A stretch of 64,000 nucleotides of DNA from Haemophilus parainfluenzae (lineage in GTDB: Bacteria > Pseudomonadota > Gammaproteobacteria > Enterobacterales > Pasteurellaceae). The stretch spans positions 434,001 through 498,000 of the forward strand of contig NZ_CP127167.1 of the NCBI RefSeq assembly GCF_036288925.1, in the 5' to 3' direction. Shown here in pieces: positions 20,962 through 29,925 of the stretch; position 1 is the stretch's first letter; every line of letters starts with the position of its first letter. The position numbers and the translations under genes are program-made. Under the pieces are notes generated by a model, which was not told the origin of the DNA, ran no database searches, and saw nothing but the letters and a program-made list of their open reading frames with translations.

Positions 20962-21279
20962 TTAATAAGCTGTTTCTATTGGTAAACCTGCCTTCTCCCA
21001 ACCATCAAACCCACCGATTAAACTAAATACATTTTCATAGCCTTGCTCAACGAGAAACGTCGCCACATTTCGGCTACTCACGCCATGATAACAACTCACA
21101 ATAATCGGGGAATCGAAATCCACCTGTTCTTCAAATTGTAAAAAGCTTTGGTTGGTTAAATGAAATGCCCCTTTTGCGTGGGAATAAGTAAAACGTTGTG
21201 GATCCCGAATATCTGCAAGCATGGCACCATTTTGTACCATTTCCCAAGCTTGTTCTGGACTAATTTCTTTAAATGACAT
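20962..21279 (-). CDS. glpE: Thiosulfate sulfurtransferase GlpE (single-domain rhodanese)
   Basis: 105 residues. Active-site loop [11 protein letters not shown] with the catalytic Cys; [20 protein letters not shown] is the N-terminal rhodanese motif. It transfers sulfane sulfur from thiosulfate to cyanide or thioredoxin. The start overlaps the upstream transporter stop by 11 bp, as in the H. influenzae arrangement glpE-transporter-ilvY. Confidence 0.9.
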   Translation of the reverse strand: MSFKEISPEQAWEMVQNGAMLADIRDPQRFTYSHAKGAFHLTNQSFLQFEEQVDFDSPIIVSCYHGVSSRNVATFLVEQGYENVFSLIGGFDGWEKAGLPIETAY

Positions 21280-22156
21280 GGTTTATTCCTTTAGCCCGTT
21301 GTTTATACACACCATCAAAAATAATCAGACTCATGGCCAATACTAAACAAATGAATAACGGATAGCTATTCGCATCCATTTCTTCTCCAATTAAAAATGA
21401 AATAATCACCATCAAAATGGTTTCAACATAACCTAAAAGGCCAAGTAAATTCATTGGCAGCATATTGCTCGCAATAACATAAGCAATCAATGCTGAGCCA
21501 CTAATAAGCCCGAGTAATACCAATAATACCCAAATATTAGGATTCGATTCCTGCACGGTGGCAAAATCGGTTTGAAGGGCAAAGTAAACGCTTACTGGTA
21601 GTAATGCGATCATTTCTAAACAAAATGCGCCAAGATCAGTATTTTTTAAGGCTTTTCTTAGAGAGAAATAAGTCGTGTAGCCAACACAAATGACAATAGC
21701 TTCCCAAGATAAGCCACCTTTTAATATGATGTTGGAAATCACCCCGACTGTAGCAATTAATACCGCAATCAATTTTAGTGTCGAAATTCGTTCTTTAAAA
21801 ATGAGTCGCCCCGCAGCCACCATCACAATTGGTAACAACAAATAACCGAAAGAGACACTTAAGGAGCTACCATTATTGGGTGCCCACAAAAAGAGCCACA
21901 TTTGATAGCCCATTAATGCACCACAAATAATATAGGAGAGAACAAAGAGCGGTTGTTTTTTTATGCGTTTTATATGTTCCACTAATGCCTGTTTCTGTTT
22001 AAACATGATGACGGAAAGGGCGACGAAAGGAAATGTAAAAATCATTCGGTAGCCGAAAATATCCGTGCCGCTGAGGGGTTTCAGCAGCGTGGAAAAGTAA
22101 TACATATAGCCAAATAAAAATGAGGCTAAAAGTGAAATGAGTACGCCTCTTAACAT
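21269..22156 (-). CDS. DMT/EamA-family transporter (RarD-like)
   Basis: 295 residues with about ten hydrophobic membrane segments, beginning [40 protein letters not shown]. The GTDIFGYRM motif and the two EamA halves fit the RarD subgroup of drug/metabolite transporters. The substrate is unknown. Confidence 0.82.
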   Translation of the reverse strand: MLRGVLISLLASFLFGYMYYFSTLLKPLSGTDIFGYRMIFTFPFVALSVIMFKQKQALVEHIKRIKKQPLFVLSYIICGALMGYQMWLFLWAPNNGSSLSVSFGYLLLPIVMVAAGRLIFKERISTLKLIAVLIATVGVISNIILKGGLSWEAIVICVGYTTYFSLRKALKNTDLGAFCLEMIALLPVSVYFALQTDFATVQESNPNIWVLLVLLGLISGSALIAYVIASNMLPMNLLGLLGYVETILMVIISFLIGEEMDANSYPLFICLVLAMSLIIFDGVYKQRAKGINHVI

Positions 22157-22188
22157 AATAAATCCTTAGGTCAATTTTGCTTATTATT

Positions 22189-23067
22189 CTAGTCTAACAT
22201 CTCCCAAAATGCACGAATTAAGGGGTTTGCCAAATTTCTTTTTTGTACACAAACGCCCAAATCAAATGCCTCGACAGGATTGTCCAAATGCAAACGAGAT
22301 ACCTCCTTTGCCATCGGGTTATTATCAATCACCACATCAGGCAACATCGCTAATCCAAAACCGAGCGCTACCATTGGCACGATCCCTTCGTGTCCTGCTA
22401 CGGTGGCATAAATTTTTGGATGTTTAATGTGTTTGCTACGTAGCCATTGTTCAATACGCTGCCGCGCCATTCCATCTAACGGCAAAATGAAAGGCATTTG
22501 CTGCCAATTGATGGGTTCTTCCTGTAATAATTGTGTCGCTAAACAAGCCACGTGAGGTGCAATCAATGAAAGGGAAATATCATCAATCTTATAAAACTCT
22601 AACCCTGCCGGCAGGTTGTTTGGTTTTCCTACCAATGCAAGATCCACTTGCTCTGATTGAATAAATTGTACCGCTGAAGCGGGATCACCAGTTGTCAGTT
22701 GAATTTCTACTTTAGGATAACGTGTACGAAACTTGGCTAACACCTGTGGCAAGTGGCTATATGAAGCCGTTACCGAGCAAAATAAACGTAACTCCCCGCT
22801 TAATTCCGCAGAATTATCCCGAAGTTGGCGCTTAAACTGTTGCCAATTTTGCCATTCTGTTTTCGCAAATTGCAAAAATTTTTCACCTTGTTCGGTTAAA
22901 CGCACTTGTCGATTATCACGAATAAATAAAGGCTGTTCTAATTCTTCTTCCATTCGTTGAATCTGACGTGAAAGCGTAGAAGGAGACATGTGGTTTTGGG
23001 TGGCGGTTCTGGCGAAGTTTTTTGTATCACTGAGGTGAATGAATATTTGTAGGTCGTTAAATTCCAT
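22189..23067 (-). CDS. ilvY: IlvY, LysR-type activator of ilvC
   Basis: 292 residues. HTH: LQIFIHLSDTKNFARTATQNHMSPSTLSRQIQRMEEEL; C-terminal effector domain. Divergent from ilvC, the classical ilvY/ilvC pair in which IlvY activates ilvC on binding acetolactate or acetohydroxybutyrate. Here the divergent region is 688 bp, far longer than needed, because a repeat element occupies it. Confidence 0.9.
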   Translation of the reverse strand: MEFNDLQIFIHLSDTKNFARTATQNHMSPSTLSRQIQRMEEELEQPLFIRDNRQVRLTEQGEKFLQFAKTEWQNWQQFKRQLRDNSAELSGELRLFCSVTASYSHLPQVLAKFRTRYPKVEIQLTTGDPASAVQFIQSEQVDLALVGKPNNLPAGLEFYKIDDISLSLIAPHVACLATQLLQEEPINWQQMPFILPLDGMARQRIEQWLRSKHIKHPKIYATVAGHEGIVPMVALGFGLAMLPDVVIDNNPMAKEVSRLHLDNPVEAFDLGVCVQKRNLANPLIRAFWEMLD

Positions 23068-23092
23068 AATTTCTTCTTTTATTTAATATCAG

Positions 23093-23590
23093 GTTTCGCC
23101 GATGGCGACTTACTTTCTTTTGCTTGTACAAAAGAAAGTAAGCAAAGAAAAATACACCCCAGTTAAATCGCTGATCTTTGCTTTGTTTCAATTTTCTTTA
23201 CGGCAATTTTCTAAACTCGCTGCGCTCAAACAGACGAAAATTGCCTAAAAATTGAAAGTCACAAAAGCGATTTATATGGGGCTTAAGATGTATTAGCACA
23301 TTATTTTAAAATGAAGTTGATTATAAGATTATTTTTATAATGAAAAATATTCAATTTTTAACCGCACTTTAAATCAAAGAAAGAATAAAATATTTTCCCT
23401 TCTTTGCCGCCTGAAAAATTGGAAATTTGTAGGAAATTTTCGTCTGTTTGAGCGTAGCGAGTTCAGAAAATTTCCGTTAAGCAAATTTTCAATTTTTCAG
23501 GAAATAAGGCAAAGCAGGGTGTGCTTTCTTTTTGCCTACTTTTACTTTGCACAAGCAAAGAAAAAGTAGGTCGCTCATCGAGCGAAATAC
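23093..23590. repeat. Nested inverted-repeat element between ilvY and ilvC
   Basis: Two mirror-image units. Unit 1 (about 23093-23285) has hairpin CTTACTTTCTTTTG / CAAAAGAAAGTAAG (23109-23142), then nested arms AAATCGCT/AGCGATTT and GGCAATTTTC/GAAAATTGCC around CTCGCTGCGCTCAAACAG. Unit 2 (about 23400-23590) holds the same central word inverted, CTGTTTGAGCGTAGCGAG, nested in CCTGAAAAATTG/CAATTTTTCAGG, then hairpin CCTACTTTTACTTTGC...GAAAAAGTAGG. No ORF. It looks like a pair of intergenic repeat units (MITE-like) in opposite orientation; no transposase-like ends identified. One uptake signal (near 23361) separates them. Confidence 0.7.
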
Positions 23591-23755
23591 GATGCCAATT
23601 CACAAAAAAACAAAATAATTGCACAAATCGCAACATGACATTCCTATAATATCACTTTACGCAACAACAAAAAATCCTATAATCAAACCACAACAAAAAA
23701 ATATGCAAACACAACCTCATACAAACATTAATCAACATCATACAAAGGATGAAAA
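23591..23755 (+). promoter_or_regulatory. ilvC promoter region with two CCTATAAT boxes
   Basis: CCTATAAT occurs at 23643-23650 and 23676-23683, exactly 33 bp apart, each a good -10. IlvY operators normally lie just upstream of the ilvC promoter; GCACAAATCGCAACATG (23621-23637) is a possible half-site region but I cannot define it. RBS AAAGGATGAAAA. Confidence 0.45.
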
Positions 23756-25237
23756 ATGGCTAACTATTTCAATACATTAAATTTACGCGAAAAATTAGAT
23801 CAATTAGGTCGTTGTCGTTTTATGGATCGCAGCGAATTCGCTGATGGTTGCAACTACTTAAAAGGCAAAAAAATCGTTATCGTAGGTTGTGGTGCGCAAG
23901 GTTTAAACCAAGGTTTAAATATGCGTGATTCTGGTTTAGACATTTCTTATGCATTACGCCCTGAAGCGATTGCGGAAAAACGTGCTTCATTCCAACGCGC
24001 AACCGAAAATGGTTTTAAAGTGGGCACTTACCAAGAGTTAATCCCAACTGCAGACTTAGTGATCAACTTAACGCCAGACAAACAACACTCTAAAGTCGTG
24101 GCTGATGTGATGCCGTTAATGAAAAAAGATTCTGCATTCGGTTACTCACACGGTTTCAACATCGTTGAAGTAGGTGAGCAAATCCGTGAAGATATCACTG
24201 TTGTAATGACTGCACCAAAATGTCCAGGTACTGAAGTACGTGAAGAATACAAACGTGGTTTCGGTGTACCAACATTAATCGCAGTTCACCCAGCAAATGA
24301 CCCACGTGGTGAAGGTATGGCAATTGCAAAAGCATGGGCAGCAGCAACCGGTGGTGACCGTGCAGGTGTATTAGAATCTTCATTCGTGGCAGAAGTAAAA
24401 TCTGACTTAATGGGTGAACAAACCATTCTTTGTGGTATGTTACAAGCAGGTTCAATCGTATGTTACGACAAACTTGTTGCTGATGGTAAAGATCCAGCAT
24501 ACGCGGGTAAATTGATTCAATACGGTTGGGAAACCATTACTGAAGCATTAAAACAAGGCGGTATCACATTAATGATGGATCGCTTATCAAACAGCGCAAA
24601 ATTACGCGCATTTGAACTTGCCGAACAAATCAAAGAAAGCCTTGGTTTCTTATATTACAAACATATGGATGACATCATCAGCGGTCACTTCTCAGCAACT
24701 ATGATGGCTGACTGGGCAAATGGTGACAAAGATTTATTTGCATGGCGTGAAGCAACCGGCAAAACTGCCTTTGAAAATGCACCAAAAGCAGACGGCATCA
24801 AAATTTCTGAACAAGAATACTTTGATAACGGTGTATTAATGGTTGCAATGGTGAAAGCAGGTGTTGAATTAGCCTTTGATGCAATGGTGGCAAGCGGTAT
24901 CTATGAAGAATCAGCTTACTATGAATCACTTCATGAATTACCGTTAATCGCTAACACCATCGCGCGTAAACGTTTATACGAAATGAACGTAGTTATTTCT
25001 GATACGGCAGAATATGGTAACTACTTATTCTCTAACGTCGCGACCCCTATTCTTGCTAAAGAAATCATCCCAACCTTACAAAAAGGTGACTTAGGTGAAC
25101 CTACACCAGCAGTTGCTATCGACAACATCACCTTACGCGATGTAAACGATGCAATCCGTAACCACCCGGTTGAATTAATCGGTCAAGAGTTACGTGGCTA
25201 CATGACAGATATGAAACGTATCGCTGTTGCAGGTTAA
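23756..25237 (+). CDS. ilvC: Ketol-acid reductoisomerase, class II (long form)
   Basis: 493 residues, the enteric long form with duplicated C-terminal knotted domain. [30 protein letters not shown] is the NADP-binding loop; [25 protein letters not shown] and [10 protein letters not shown] carry Mg and substrate ligands. It converts acetolactate and acetohydroxybutyrate in branched-chain amino acid synthesis. Controlled by IlvY. Confidence 0.97.
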   Translation: MANYFNTLNLREKLDQLGRCRFMDRSEFADGCNYLKGKKIVIVGCGAQGLNQGLNMRDSGLDISYALRPEAIAEKRASFQRATENGFKVGTYQELIPTADLVINLTPDKQHSKVVADVMPLMKKDSAFGYSHGFNIVEVGEQIREDITVVMTAPKCPGTEVREEYKRGFGVPTLIAVHPANDPRGEGMAIAKAWAAATGGDRAGVLESSFVAEVKSDLMGEQTILCGMLQAGSIVCYDKLVADGKDPAYAGKLIQYGWETITEALKQGGITLMMDRLSNSAKLRAFELAEQIKESLGFLYYKHMDDIISGHFSATMMADWANGDKDLFAWREATGKTAFENAPKADGIKISEQEYFDNGVLMVAMVKAGVELAFDAMVASGIYEESAYYESLHELPLIANTIARKRLYEMNVVISDTAEYGNYLFSNVATPILAKEIIPTLQKGDLGEPTPAVAIDNITLRDVNDAIRNHPVELIGQELRGYMTDMKRIAVAG

Positions 25238-25259
25238 TAACTTAAATTAAGAAAATCTA

Positions 25260-25290
25260 AGCCAACTTATTTAATAAGTTGGCTTTTTTT
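25260..25290 (+). terminator. ilvC terminator
   Basis: Perfect stem AGCCAACTTAT / ATAAGTTGGCT with a 3 nt loop followed by seven T. Confidence 0.92.
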
Positions 25291-25486
25291 ATGTTTTGAA
25301 AAGAGTAATATAAAAACAAGAAAATTTTTGACCGCACTTTCCATGATCGTTTAACTGTTATGACATTAGCGTTGCGGTGTAATAATAGTGTTCATAGAAA
25401 TTAGATTTCTAGGACAGAACTGAATTTTTGTAATTTCTCCTGATGACAGGATAAGCAAAGTAAACCCGCGCAACATAACCGCCCCT

Positions 25487-25521
25487 AAAAAAGCAAGATA
25501 ATTTCTATTTCTTGCTTTTTT
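25487..25521. terminator. Bidirectional hairpin near the ilvC-side prophage end
   Basis: Stem AAAAAAGCAAGA / TCTTGCTTTTTT around 11 nt; T-run on both strands. The remaining sequence from 25291 to 25682 holds one uptake signal (25331), a possible transposon-end motif at 25527 and no convincing ORF. Confidence 0.8.
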
Positions 25522-25526
25522 CATTT

Positions 25527-25548
25527 AGTGAAATGGCGTTACATATCT
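25527..25548. repeat. Terminal-type motif, copy 1 of 3
   Basis: AGTGAAATGGCGTTACA followed by TATCT. It matches 41021-41042 at 19 of 22 positions and, more loosely, 49753-49774. Location near both prophage extremities suggests transposase or repressor binding sites; this is inference. Confidence 0.45.
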
Positions 25549-25682
25549 GCACTTATTTAGCCGTCCACACCTCCCCAGCCTAATTCGACCGCAGCCAGTC
25601 GTTTTGCCGCAATGATGACTTGCTATGCCTGCCGAAGAGAGTAATCCTGTTACCAACTTAAACAAATACAGGAAACCGCAAA

Positions 25683-25946
25683 ATGACAAATTTTAAAATG
25701 AGAACCGAGCAGGAAATGATGATGGAATTAGCTCTTGTTGCGGTGAAAGAACACGACGGTTTTATTGCGGACGGTTCGCAATATTCACTACCTAACGGAC
25801 GGGGGCAAACCTTTGTGTATAACACGGCGTTTTTAGATGTGCGGTTTGTGGAAGACGGGCATAAAGATTGTGTAGTCAGATTTACGTCCACACTTGCCCC
25901 TTTCGCCCCACCGTTTTATTGTTTGCTTTCCGAATTAGAAGACTAA
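25683..25946 (+). CDS. Phage-end hypothetical protein
   Basis: 87 residues, not recognised. Acidic (ELALVAVKEHDGFIADG, FVEDGHKD) and without signal or membrane segments. RBS CAGGAAACCGCAAA. It is the only plus-strand gene at this end of the prophage and converges on the methyltransferase gene, sharing its terminator at 25950-25981. Probably an accessory prophage gene. Confidence 0.55.
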   Translation: MTNFKMRTEQEMMMELALVAVKEHDGFIADGSQYSLPNGRGQTFVYNTAFLDVRFVEDGHKDCVVRFTSTLAPFAPPFYCLLSELED

Positions 25947-25949
25947 TGC

Positions 25950-25981
25950 AAAAGGCTTCGTGATCACGCGAAGCCTTTTTT
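25950..25981. terminator. Convergent terminator at the phage methyltransferase end
   Basis: AAAAGGCTTCG / CGAAGCCTTTT around TGATCACG, then TTT. It serves both the 87-residue gene and the end of the late operon. Confidence 0.88.
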
Positions 25982-25985
25982 ACTA

Positions 25986-26831
25986 CTAGAATTTATAGAC
26001 TAAATTATCTTCATACGCCACTTGGTAGTTCAGTTTTGCATTCACCGTAATTCGTTTGGCGTTTTCAAACGCCTGCCAATTATCCACCTTGTCTTCCAAC
26101 ATATAATTCACAAATCGAATAAACTCCGACTTCGTCGAGCTAAAAAACACATACGGCGGACGAGTGATATTGACCAGTCGCAAGAAGTCAATCAAGTCAA
26201 AATAGGTGGCTTGTTTGTAACTTTCTTGTTTGGTGCAAAGGTAAGGCGGATCTAACACAAATAGGGCTTTCGGGTCGTTGGCATACTTTGGCAGCAAGGT
26301 ATGAAATGACTCGCGTACAACTTCTACGCCGTCCAAATAACCGTCCGCACTTGGATAATCGCTCAAGCGCACACAATGCCAGAAATCTTTGTGGTAGAGT
26401 TCTTCAAGCGAACCGACTTGCTGACCGCTAAACAATAACCAGCTCGCCAAGCAGTTTAAGTCTTTATAGCCCTGAAATTCATCAATGATTTTAATGATTT
26501 CTGCCTTCAATACCTTTGGTAACCGCTTATTTTTTTGCGTAGCGTTACCGATTTTTGCAAAGATTTGTGCGCGTAGGGCGTTTGTGTCGTCTATATGCAC
26601 CAATCTTTCCGCATAGCCATCAAAATCATTGTAAATCACTCGGGCTTTCGGTTTTAACCGTTTGGCGGTATGGCTGAGCAAGCCTGAACCACCAAAGGTA
26701 TCAAGAATTGTCCAGCCCTCACCGTCATCGGGAATGTTCTCATTTAAAATCTGCTCAAATTGTTTGAGAAACATTCGTTTTTGTCCGATAAATGGCAGCG
26801 GGGCTTGTTTAAAGGCGTTTTGATTTGCCAT
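25986..26831 (-). CDS. Prophage DNA adenine methyltransferase (Hin1523-like)
   Basis: 281 residues. FIGQKRMFLKQFEQIL is an alpha-type N-terminus, ILDTFGGSGLLSHTAKRL is the SAM-binding FxGxG motif, and FVLDPPYLCTK is the catalytic DPPY of N6-adenine methylases. It lies downstream of a Com-like gene at the place Mu carries mom. In FluMu of H. influenzae the same arrangement encodes Hin1523, reported as a non-specific adenine methyltransferase, so a role in protecting phage DNA from restriction is likely. Homology to Hin1523 is inferred from position and motifs; alignment was not possible. Confidence 0.8.
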   Translation of the reverse strand: MANQNAFKQAPLPFIGQKRMFLKQFEQILNENIPDDGEGWTILDTFGGSGLLSHTAKRLKPKARVIYNDFDGYAERLVHIDDTNALRAQIFAKIGNATQKNKRLPKVLKAEIIKIIDEFQGYKDLNCLASWLLFSGQQVGSLEELYHKDFWHCVRLSDYPSADGYLDGVEVVRESFHTLLPKYANDPKALFVLDPPYLCTKQESYKQATYFDLIDFLRLVNITRPPYVFFSSTKSEFIRFVNYMLEDKVDNWQAFENAKRITVNAKLNYQVAYEDNLVYKF

Positions 26832-26887
26832 AGTTTTTCCTTTCTATGGCGTTCCTATGCTCAAGGCATTCCGACACTCAAATCAAA

Positions 26888-27007
26888 TTAACAGGTAGTA
26901 TTGACGGTTTTGCAACGTGGGCATTTGATTTCTAAATAACCAACTGTCCCCACTTTCGCCAATAATTTGTTACAAAATGTACAACGGATTGCTTTAATTG
27001 ACTGCAT
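26888..27007 (-). CDS. com: Com-like zinc-finger translational activator
   Basis: 39 residues. Two CxxC knuckles, RCTFCNKLLAKVG and IKCPRCKTVN, reproduce the Mu Com pattern RCxxCNKLL...IRCPRC. Mu Com binds mom mRNA and exposes its ribosome-binding site. Here the gene ends 56 bp before the methyltransferase ATG, so Com would act on that leader. RBS AGGAGAAATAT. Unlike Com/mom in Mu the genes do not overlap. Confidence 0.85.
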   Translation of the reverse strand: MQSIKAIRCTFCNKLLAKVGTVGYLEIKCPRCKTVNTTC

Positions 27008-27039
27008 ATATTTCTCCTAATTAAAAGATTTGTTACAAT

Positions 27040-27065
27040 CCGCCCGCCTTGCGCAAGGTAGGCGG
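27040..27065 (-). repeat. Strong hairpin in the com leader
   Basis: CCGCC-CG-CCTTGCGCAAGG-TA-GGCGG folds as a two-part stem. No T-run follows on either strand. It lies in the 175 bp gap between the NlpC/P60-like gene and com, a gap that otherwise holds no supported gene, and could protect a processed com mRNA 5' end or mark a regulatory structure. Confidence 0.5.
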
Positions 27066-27182
27066 CGTATGGCTATATGCAGGCTGGTTCTGCGTAGCTG
27101 GTAACAACGAGCATTCCCAGTGCCGTTGTTATCGCCGTCTTTTCTTCATTGAATTAAACGTTGTGCAGGGTAAACCCTCCTT

Positions 27183-27671
27183 TTAAATTCTTCCTTTGTT
27201 AAACATTGCTGCCAACTGATTCGGACTAAACCGCCAGCCTTCTTCATTCCCATAGATCGCATTAAAGCACCACTCACTACAAAAATACTTTGAGCGTTTT
27301 TGTTTGATGCCAAGCACGATGCCTAATGCTCCCCACCAGTCATATTTTTTGCCCGAAGTGCGGTCAAAATAGGCTTTGATTTGTGCTTCGGTTACACCGT
27401 CTAGCGAAATTAAATCCCATTTGGTGTTATCGGACACATCAATCTGCTTGCAACGCACACCACCGTCTTGTACCGATGATGAGTAGCAGTCATATACTGT
27501 CTCATGCTCATAATGATGTCCGTTGCCAAACTCAATACGCTCAATAGCAATCTCGCAGTGAGAATATTGGCCTTTGGTAAAAAATCGAGTAATGCGGTCG
27601 GCTATCGCTTTGATTGGCTCTTTACGCCAGTCTCGCTTGTGTTTGTACATCGCCAAATAAACCTTAGCCAT
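27183..27671 (-). CDS. NlpC/P60-like (YebB/YiiX type) putative cysteine hydrolase
   Basis: 162 residues. GQYSHCEIAIER supplies a candidate catalytic His and KYFCSEWCFNAIYG a candidate Cys in the order of permuted papain-like hydrolases. No signal peptide. It overlaps the tail-fibre assembly gene by 8 bp at the end of the late operon, which suggests a virion or lysis-associated hydrolase. The catalytic assignment is inference. Confidence 0.6.
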   Translation of the reverse strand: MAKVYLAMYKHKRDWRKEPIKAIADRITRFFTKGQYSHCEIAIERIEFGNGHHYEHETVYDCYSSSVQDGGVRCKQIDVSDNTKWDLISLDGVTEAQIKAYFDRTSGKKYDWWGALGIVLGIKQKRSKYFCSEWCFNAIYGNEEGWRFSPNQLAAMFNKGRI

Positions 27672-28419
27672 TTTGATATGCCTCCATCAAGTTATCCATT
27701 TGCTTGATAATGTCGTCATAAGTTGCCTGTATTTGCTCAAGCGTTAAACCCGGTGCTTTGAGCTCATACTTACGCATGCGCTGGTTAGCTAGCTCAACTT
27801 GTAGCTTTTCGAGCCCAGCTGCTTGCATTAAAATGAGATTTGTCGCAGTCTTGTTATCCAACCCAGCACGTTGAGCGAAGTCCGTGATATAACGGCTGCA
27901 CTCACCTTCATAACTTGCAGATTTAAAAGCTTCTGCAGCTGTTTGGCGCTCACGATACTCGGACTCAAAACGCGTCCACATGCTGTAAATTGAGGCAGCG
28001 TGCTCATCGATGTTGGCGATAAGGTGAGTTTGCGTTTTTATAAAATTATCAGCAATTTTTTCTTCATCTTTTACCCATTCTGTGCCATTCCACTTGCAAG
28101 GTGTGGTAAGTGGTGCAAGTGCGGTTAAATTATCAGGCAATTCACCCAGTGCAGTATGTTCTACTTTTTCGCCTGTTTCCTTGCTGTAATAGGTGCCACG
28201 ATGGTCGGCTTGATATTGCCAATTGTTTTCTGCTCGCATAATGACAAAGCCTTGTTTCGGTTGTGGCGGGGCATCTAAATAACTGCCTGCGGAAAGGCTT
28301 CCGCCTTCGCTCACATATTCAGCCGTGGTGTGGCTGTAAATACCTTGGTTGTCAGTGCAATATACGGTGATTTCGCCACTAGTTTCGGCAAAGCCGTCTT
28401 GATTAAATGTTACGGTCAT
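27664..28419 (-). CDS. Tail fibre assembly protein (DUF4376-like)
   Basis: 251 residues. N-terminal segment with YCTDNQGIYSHTTAEYVSEGG and PPQPKQGFVIMRAENNWQYQADHRG, typical of phage tail-fibre assembly chaperones, and a C-terminal helical block DEHAASIYSMWTRFESEYRERQTAAEAFKSASYEGE matching the DUF4376 type. Directly follows the tail fibre gene as expected for a cognate chaperone. Confidence 0.75.
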   Translation of the reverse strand: MTVTFNQDGFAETSGEITVYCTDNQGIYSHTTAEYVSEGGSLSAGSYLDAPPQPKQGFVIMRAENNWQYQADHRGTYYSKETGEKVEHTALGELPDNLTALAPLTTPCKWNGTEWVKDEEKIADNFIKTQTHLIANIDEHAASIYSMWTRFESEYRERQTAAEAFKSASYEGECSRYITDFAQRAGLDNKTATNLILMQAAGLEKLQVELANQRMRKYELKAPGLTLEQIQATYDDIIKQMDNLMEAYQNG

Positions 28420-28429
28420 GTTGTCCTCC

Positions 28430-29338
28430 TTATGCGGCTAGGCAGATGTAGTGATAGGCGATGTTGCGGGGGCGATTTTCATTCGCTGTTGGCACAACGC
28501 GACTTGCGTCAAAGCCAATGTTCATTTCTTTATATACGTAAGAATCGCCAGTATTTATTGAATTTAGATTTGTGCTACGATCTGCCAATGTTGGTCGCCA
28601 ATCAGTTTCACTGCCTGAAAACGCTCCTCTATTTGCTGTAGTTTTAGATTTCAAAATATTATCTGAACCACCTGTAATATTCCGAATTGCATCCCCCTGT
28701 GCCGACAACAATGTCCGCCGCACGTCTACCCCACGCCCATTATCCCAGCCACGGATAAATTCACCGCGCATGTCTGGTAGTTGCCCTGATGGGTATTTCA
28801 AAGCCAATTTAGGATAATGCGTCTTATCAAACCGCTGTCCGTTCATGGCTAAGCAACCTGTTGGGACGGTAGAGAGCGGATAAGGAATAGGGATACCAAT
28901 AAATAAATCATGTAAGGCATTAAAATCAGTGGCGTTGGCTTTCTTCCCAATTTCAGCAAGCAACGTCGCTTTTAAGTTTGCATCACCTGCTAACGCACGA
29001 GCCAGTTCTTCCAGCGTGTCCAATGCCGCTGGCGCAGAACCCACCAATGCGGCGATTGCGGTTTTCACAAATGCTGTGGTTGCAATTTGAGCGTTGTTCG
29101 TGCTAGCTGCTGCGGTTGGTGCAGTCGGCACTCCGATGAATGCAGGGCTGGTTTTGGTGGCGTAGCCGGTACGTTCGCGATTGATGTTATCTACTTGGCC
29201 TTTTAAATATTTGGTTCGATTGGCGAGTTGTTTGATGGATTTGTTGGCAATGCCTTCTTCACCACCTAATACTGGGTCAGAAGTTTCAATGCGATAAATA
29301 CCGTCTTCCCAATTGCTTATTTCAGTTAGATTTGCCAT
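28430..29338 (-). CDS. Tail fibre / collar-domain protein
   Basis: 302 residues. Start MANLTEISNWEDGIYRIETSDPVLGGEEGIANKSIKQLANRTKYLK is the usual Pasteurellaceae Mu/P2-type fibre N-terminus; PTAAASTNNAQIATTAFVKTA is the fibre repeat; IPYPLSTVPTGCLAMNGQRFD and LPDMRGEFIRGWDNGRGVD form the collar domain; GFDASRVVPTANENRPRNIAYHYIC is the receptor-end motif. Short for a fibre, so possibly the minimal form. Confidence 0.88.
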   Translation of the reverse strand: MANLTEISNWEDGIYRIETSDPVLGGEEGIANKSIKQLANRTKYLKGQVDNINRERTGYATKTSPAFIGVPTAPTAAASTNNAQIATTAFVKTAIAALVGSAPAALDTLEELARALAGDANLKATLLAEIGKKANATDFNALHDLFIGIPIPYPLSTVPTGCLAMNGQRFDKTHYPKLALKYPSGQLPDMRGEFIRGWDNGRGVDVRRTLLSAQGDAIRNITGGSDNILKSKTTANRGAFSGSETDWRPTLADRSTNLNSINTGDSYVYKEMNIGFDASRVVPTANENRPRNIAYHYICLAA

Positions 29339-29346
29339 AAATTTTC

Positions 29347-29925
29347 CTATGCTGTCCCAAAGTTAAATTGTCCATCGTAGCGTTGTTTGCCATTGTAGCG
29401 TAACGCCACTTGCTGATAGTCAAGGCTTGCCAACACACAACGCGCAGGCGCGAACACCCGCAAGGTTTTTCGCAACAAATCCGCTTGGTCTTGAGTAACG
29501 GGTTGTTTGAGTAACACTACGTAATGTGCCCATTTACGGGTGTCGTGATAAGTAAAAATGCCGTTGTACTGAATGTTGCCTTGATAGTTCTGGTTATATA
29601 ATCCCTCAATAATCTCCACTTCACCAAACCCAAGCTGACGGATAATCTCCCGCATTGCCCAAGGCGTACCTTTGTAACGGTGCAGTTCGACCGCTCGTTT
29701 AATCAGCTTACGTTTGGCATCTTCACTTTCTGCAAGCAACCAGCCGTCATAACCTGTCACACTCCATTTTTCGGCAAGTAGCTCTAGAAACTCGGTCGGA
29801 ACTAAATCTACAAAACTGGTCATAATTTGCGATTTATCCAGCCGATTTAACCGCTTGCCAAGGTTAGCAAGTGCGGTCAGTTTTGGCGATATTTCAATAA
29901 TTGACGGATATTGCAACTTAGCCAT
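29347..29925 (-). CDS. Baseplate/tail protein I (P2 gpI-like)
   Basis: 192 residues with ELLAEKWSVTGYDGWLLAESEDAKRKLIKRAVELHRYKGTPWAMREIIRQLG, the core of the P2 gpI family that links baseplate and tail fibres. It overlaps J by 8 bp. Confidence 0.85.
   Translation of the reverse strand: MAKLQYPSIIEISPKLTALANLGKRLNRLDKSQIMTSFVDLVPTEFLELLAEKWSVTGYDGWLLAESEDAKRKLIKRAVELHRYKGTPWAMREIIRQLGFGEVEIIEGLYNQNYQGNIQYNGIFTYHDTRKWAHYVVLLKQPVTQDQADLLRKTLRVFAPARCVLASLDYQQVALRYNGKQRYDGQFNFGTA

Noticed and set aside
27008..27182. Possible small ORF reading DNNGTGNARCYQLRRTSLHIA upstream of com
   Set aside because: A stop lies before it in frame and there is no start codon or RBS; the region is better explained as leader with a strong hairpin.
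27183..27671. Assignment of this gene as a phage endolysin
   Set aside because: It has no recognised muramidase or amidase catalytic set; only a His/Cys pattern of NlpC/P60-like type, so it is left as a putative hydrolase.
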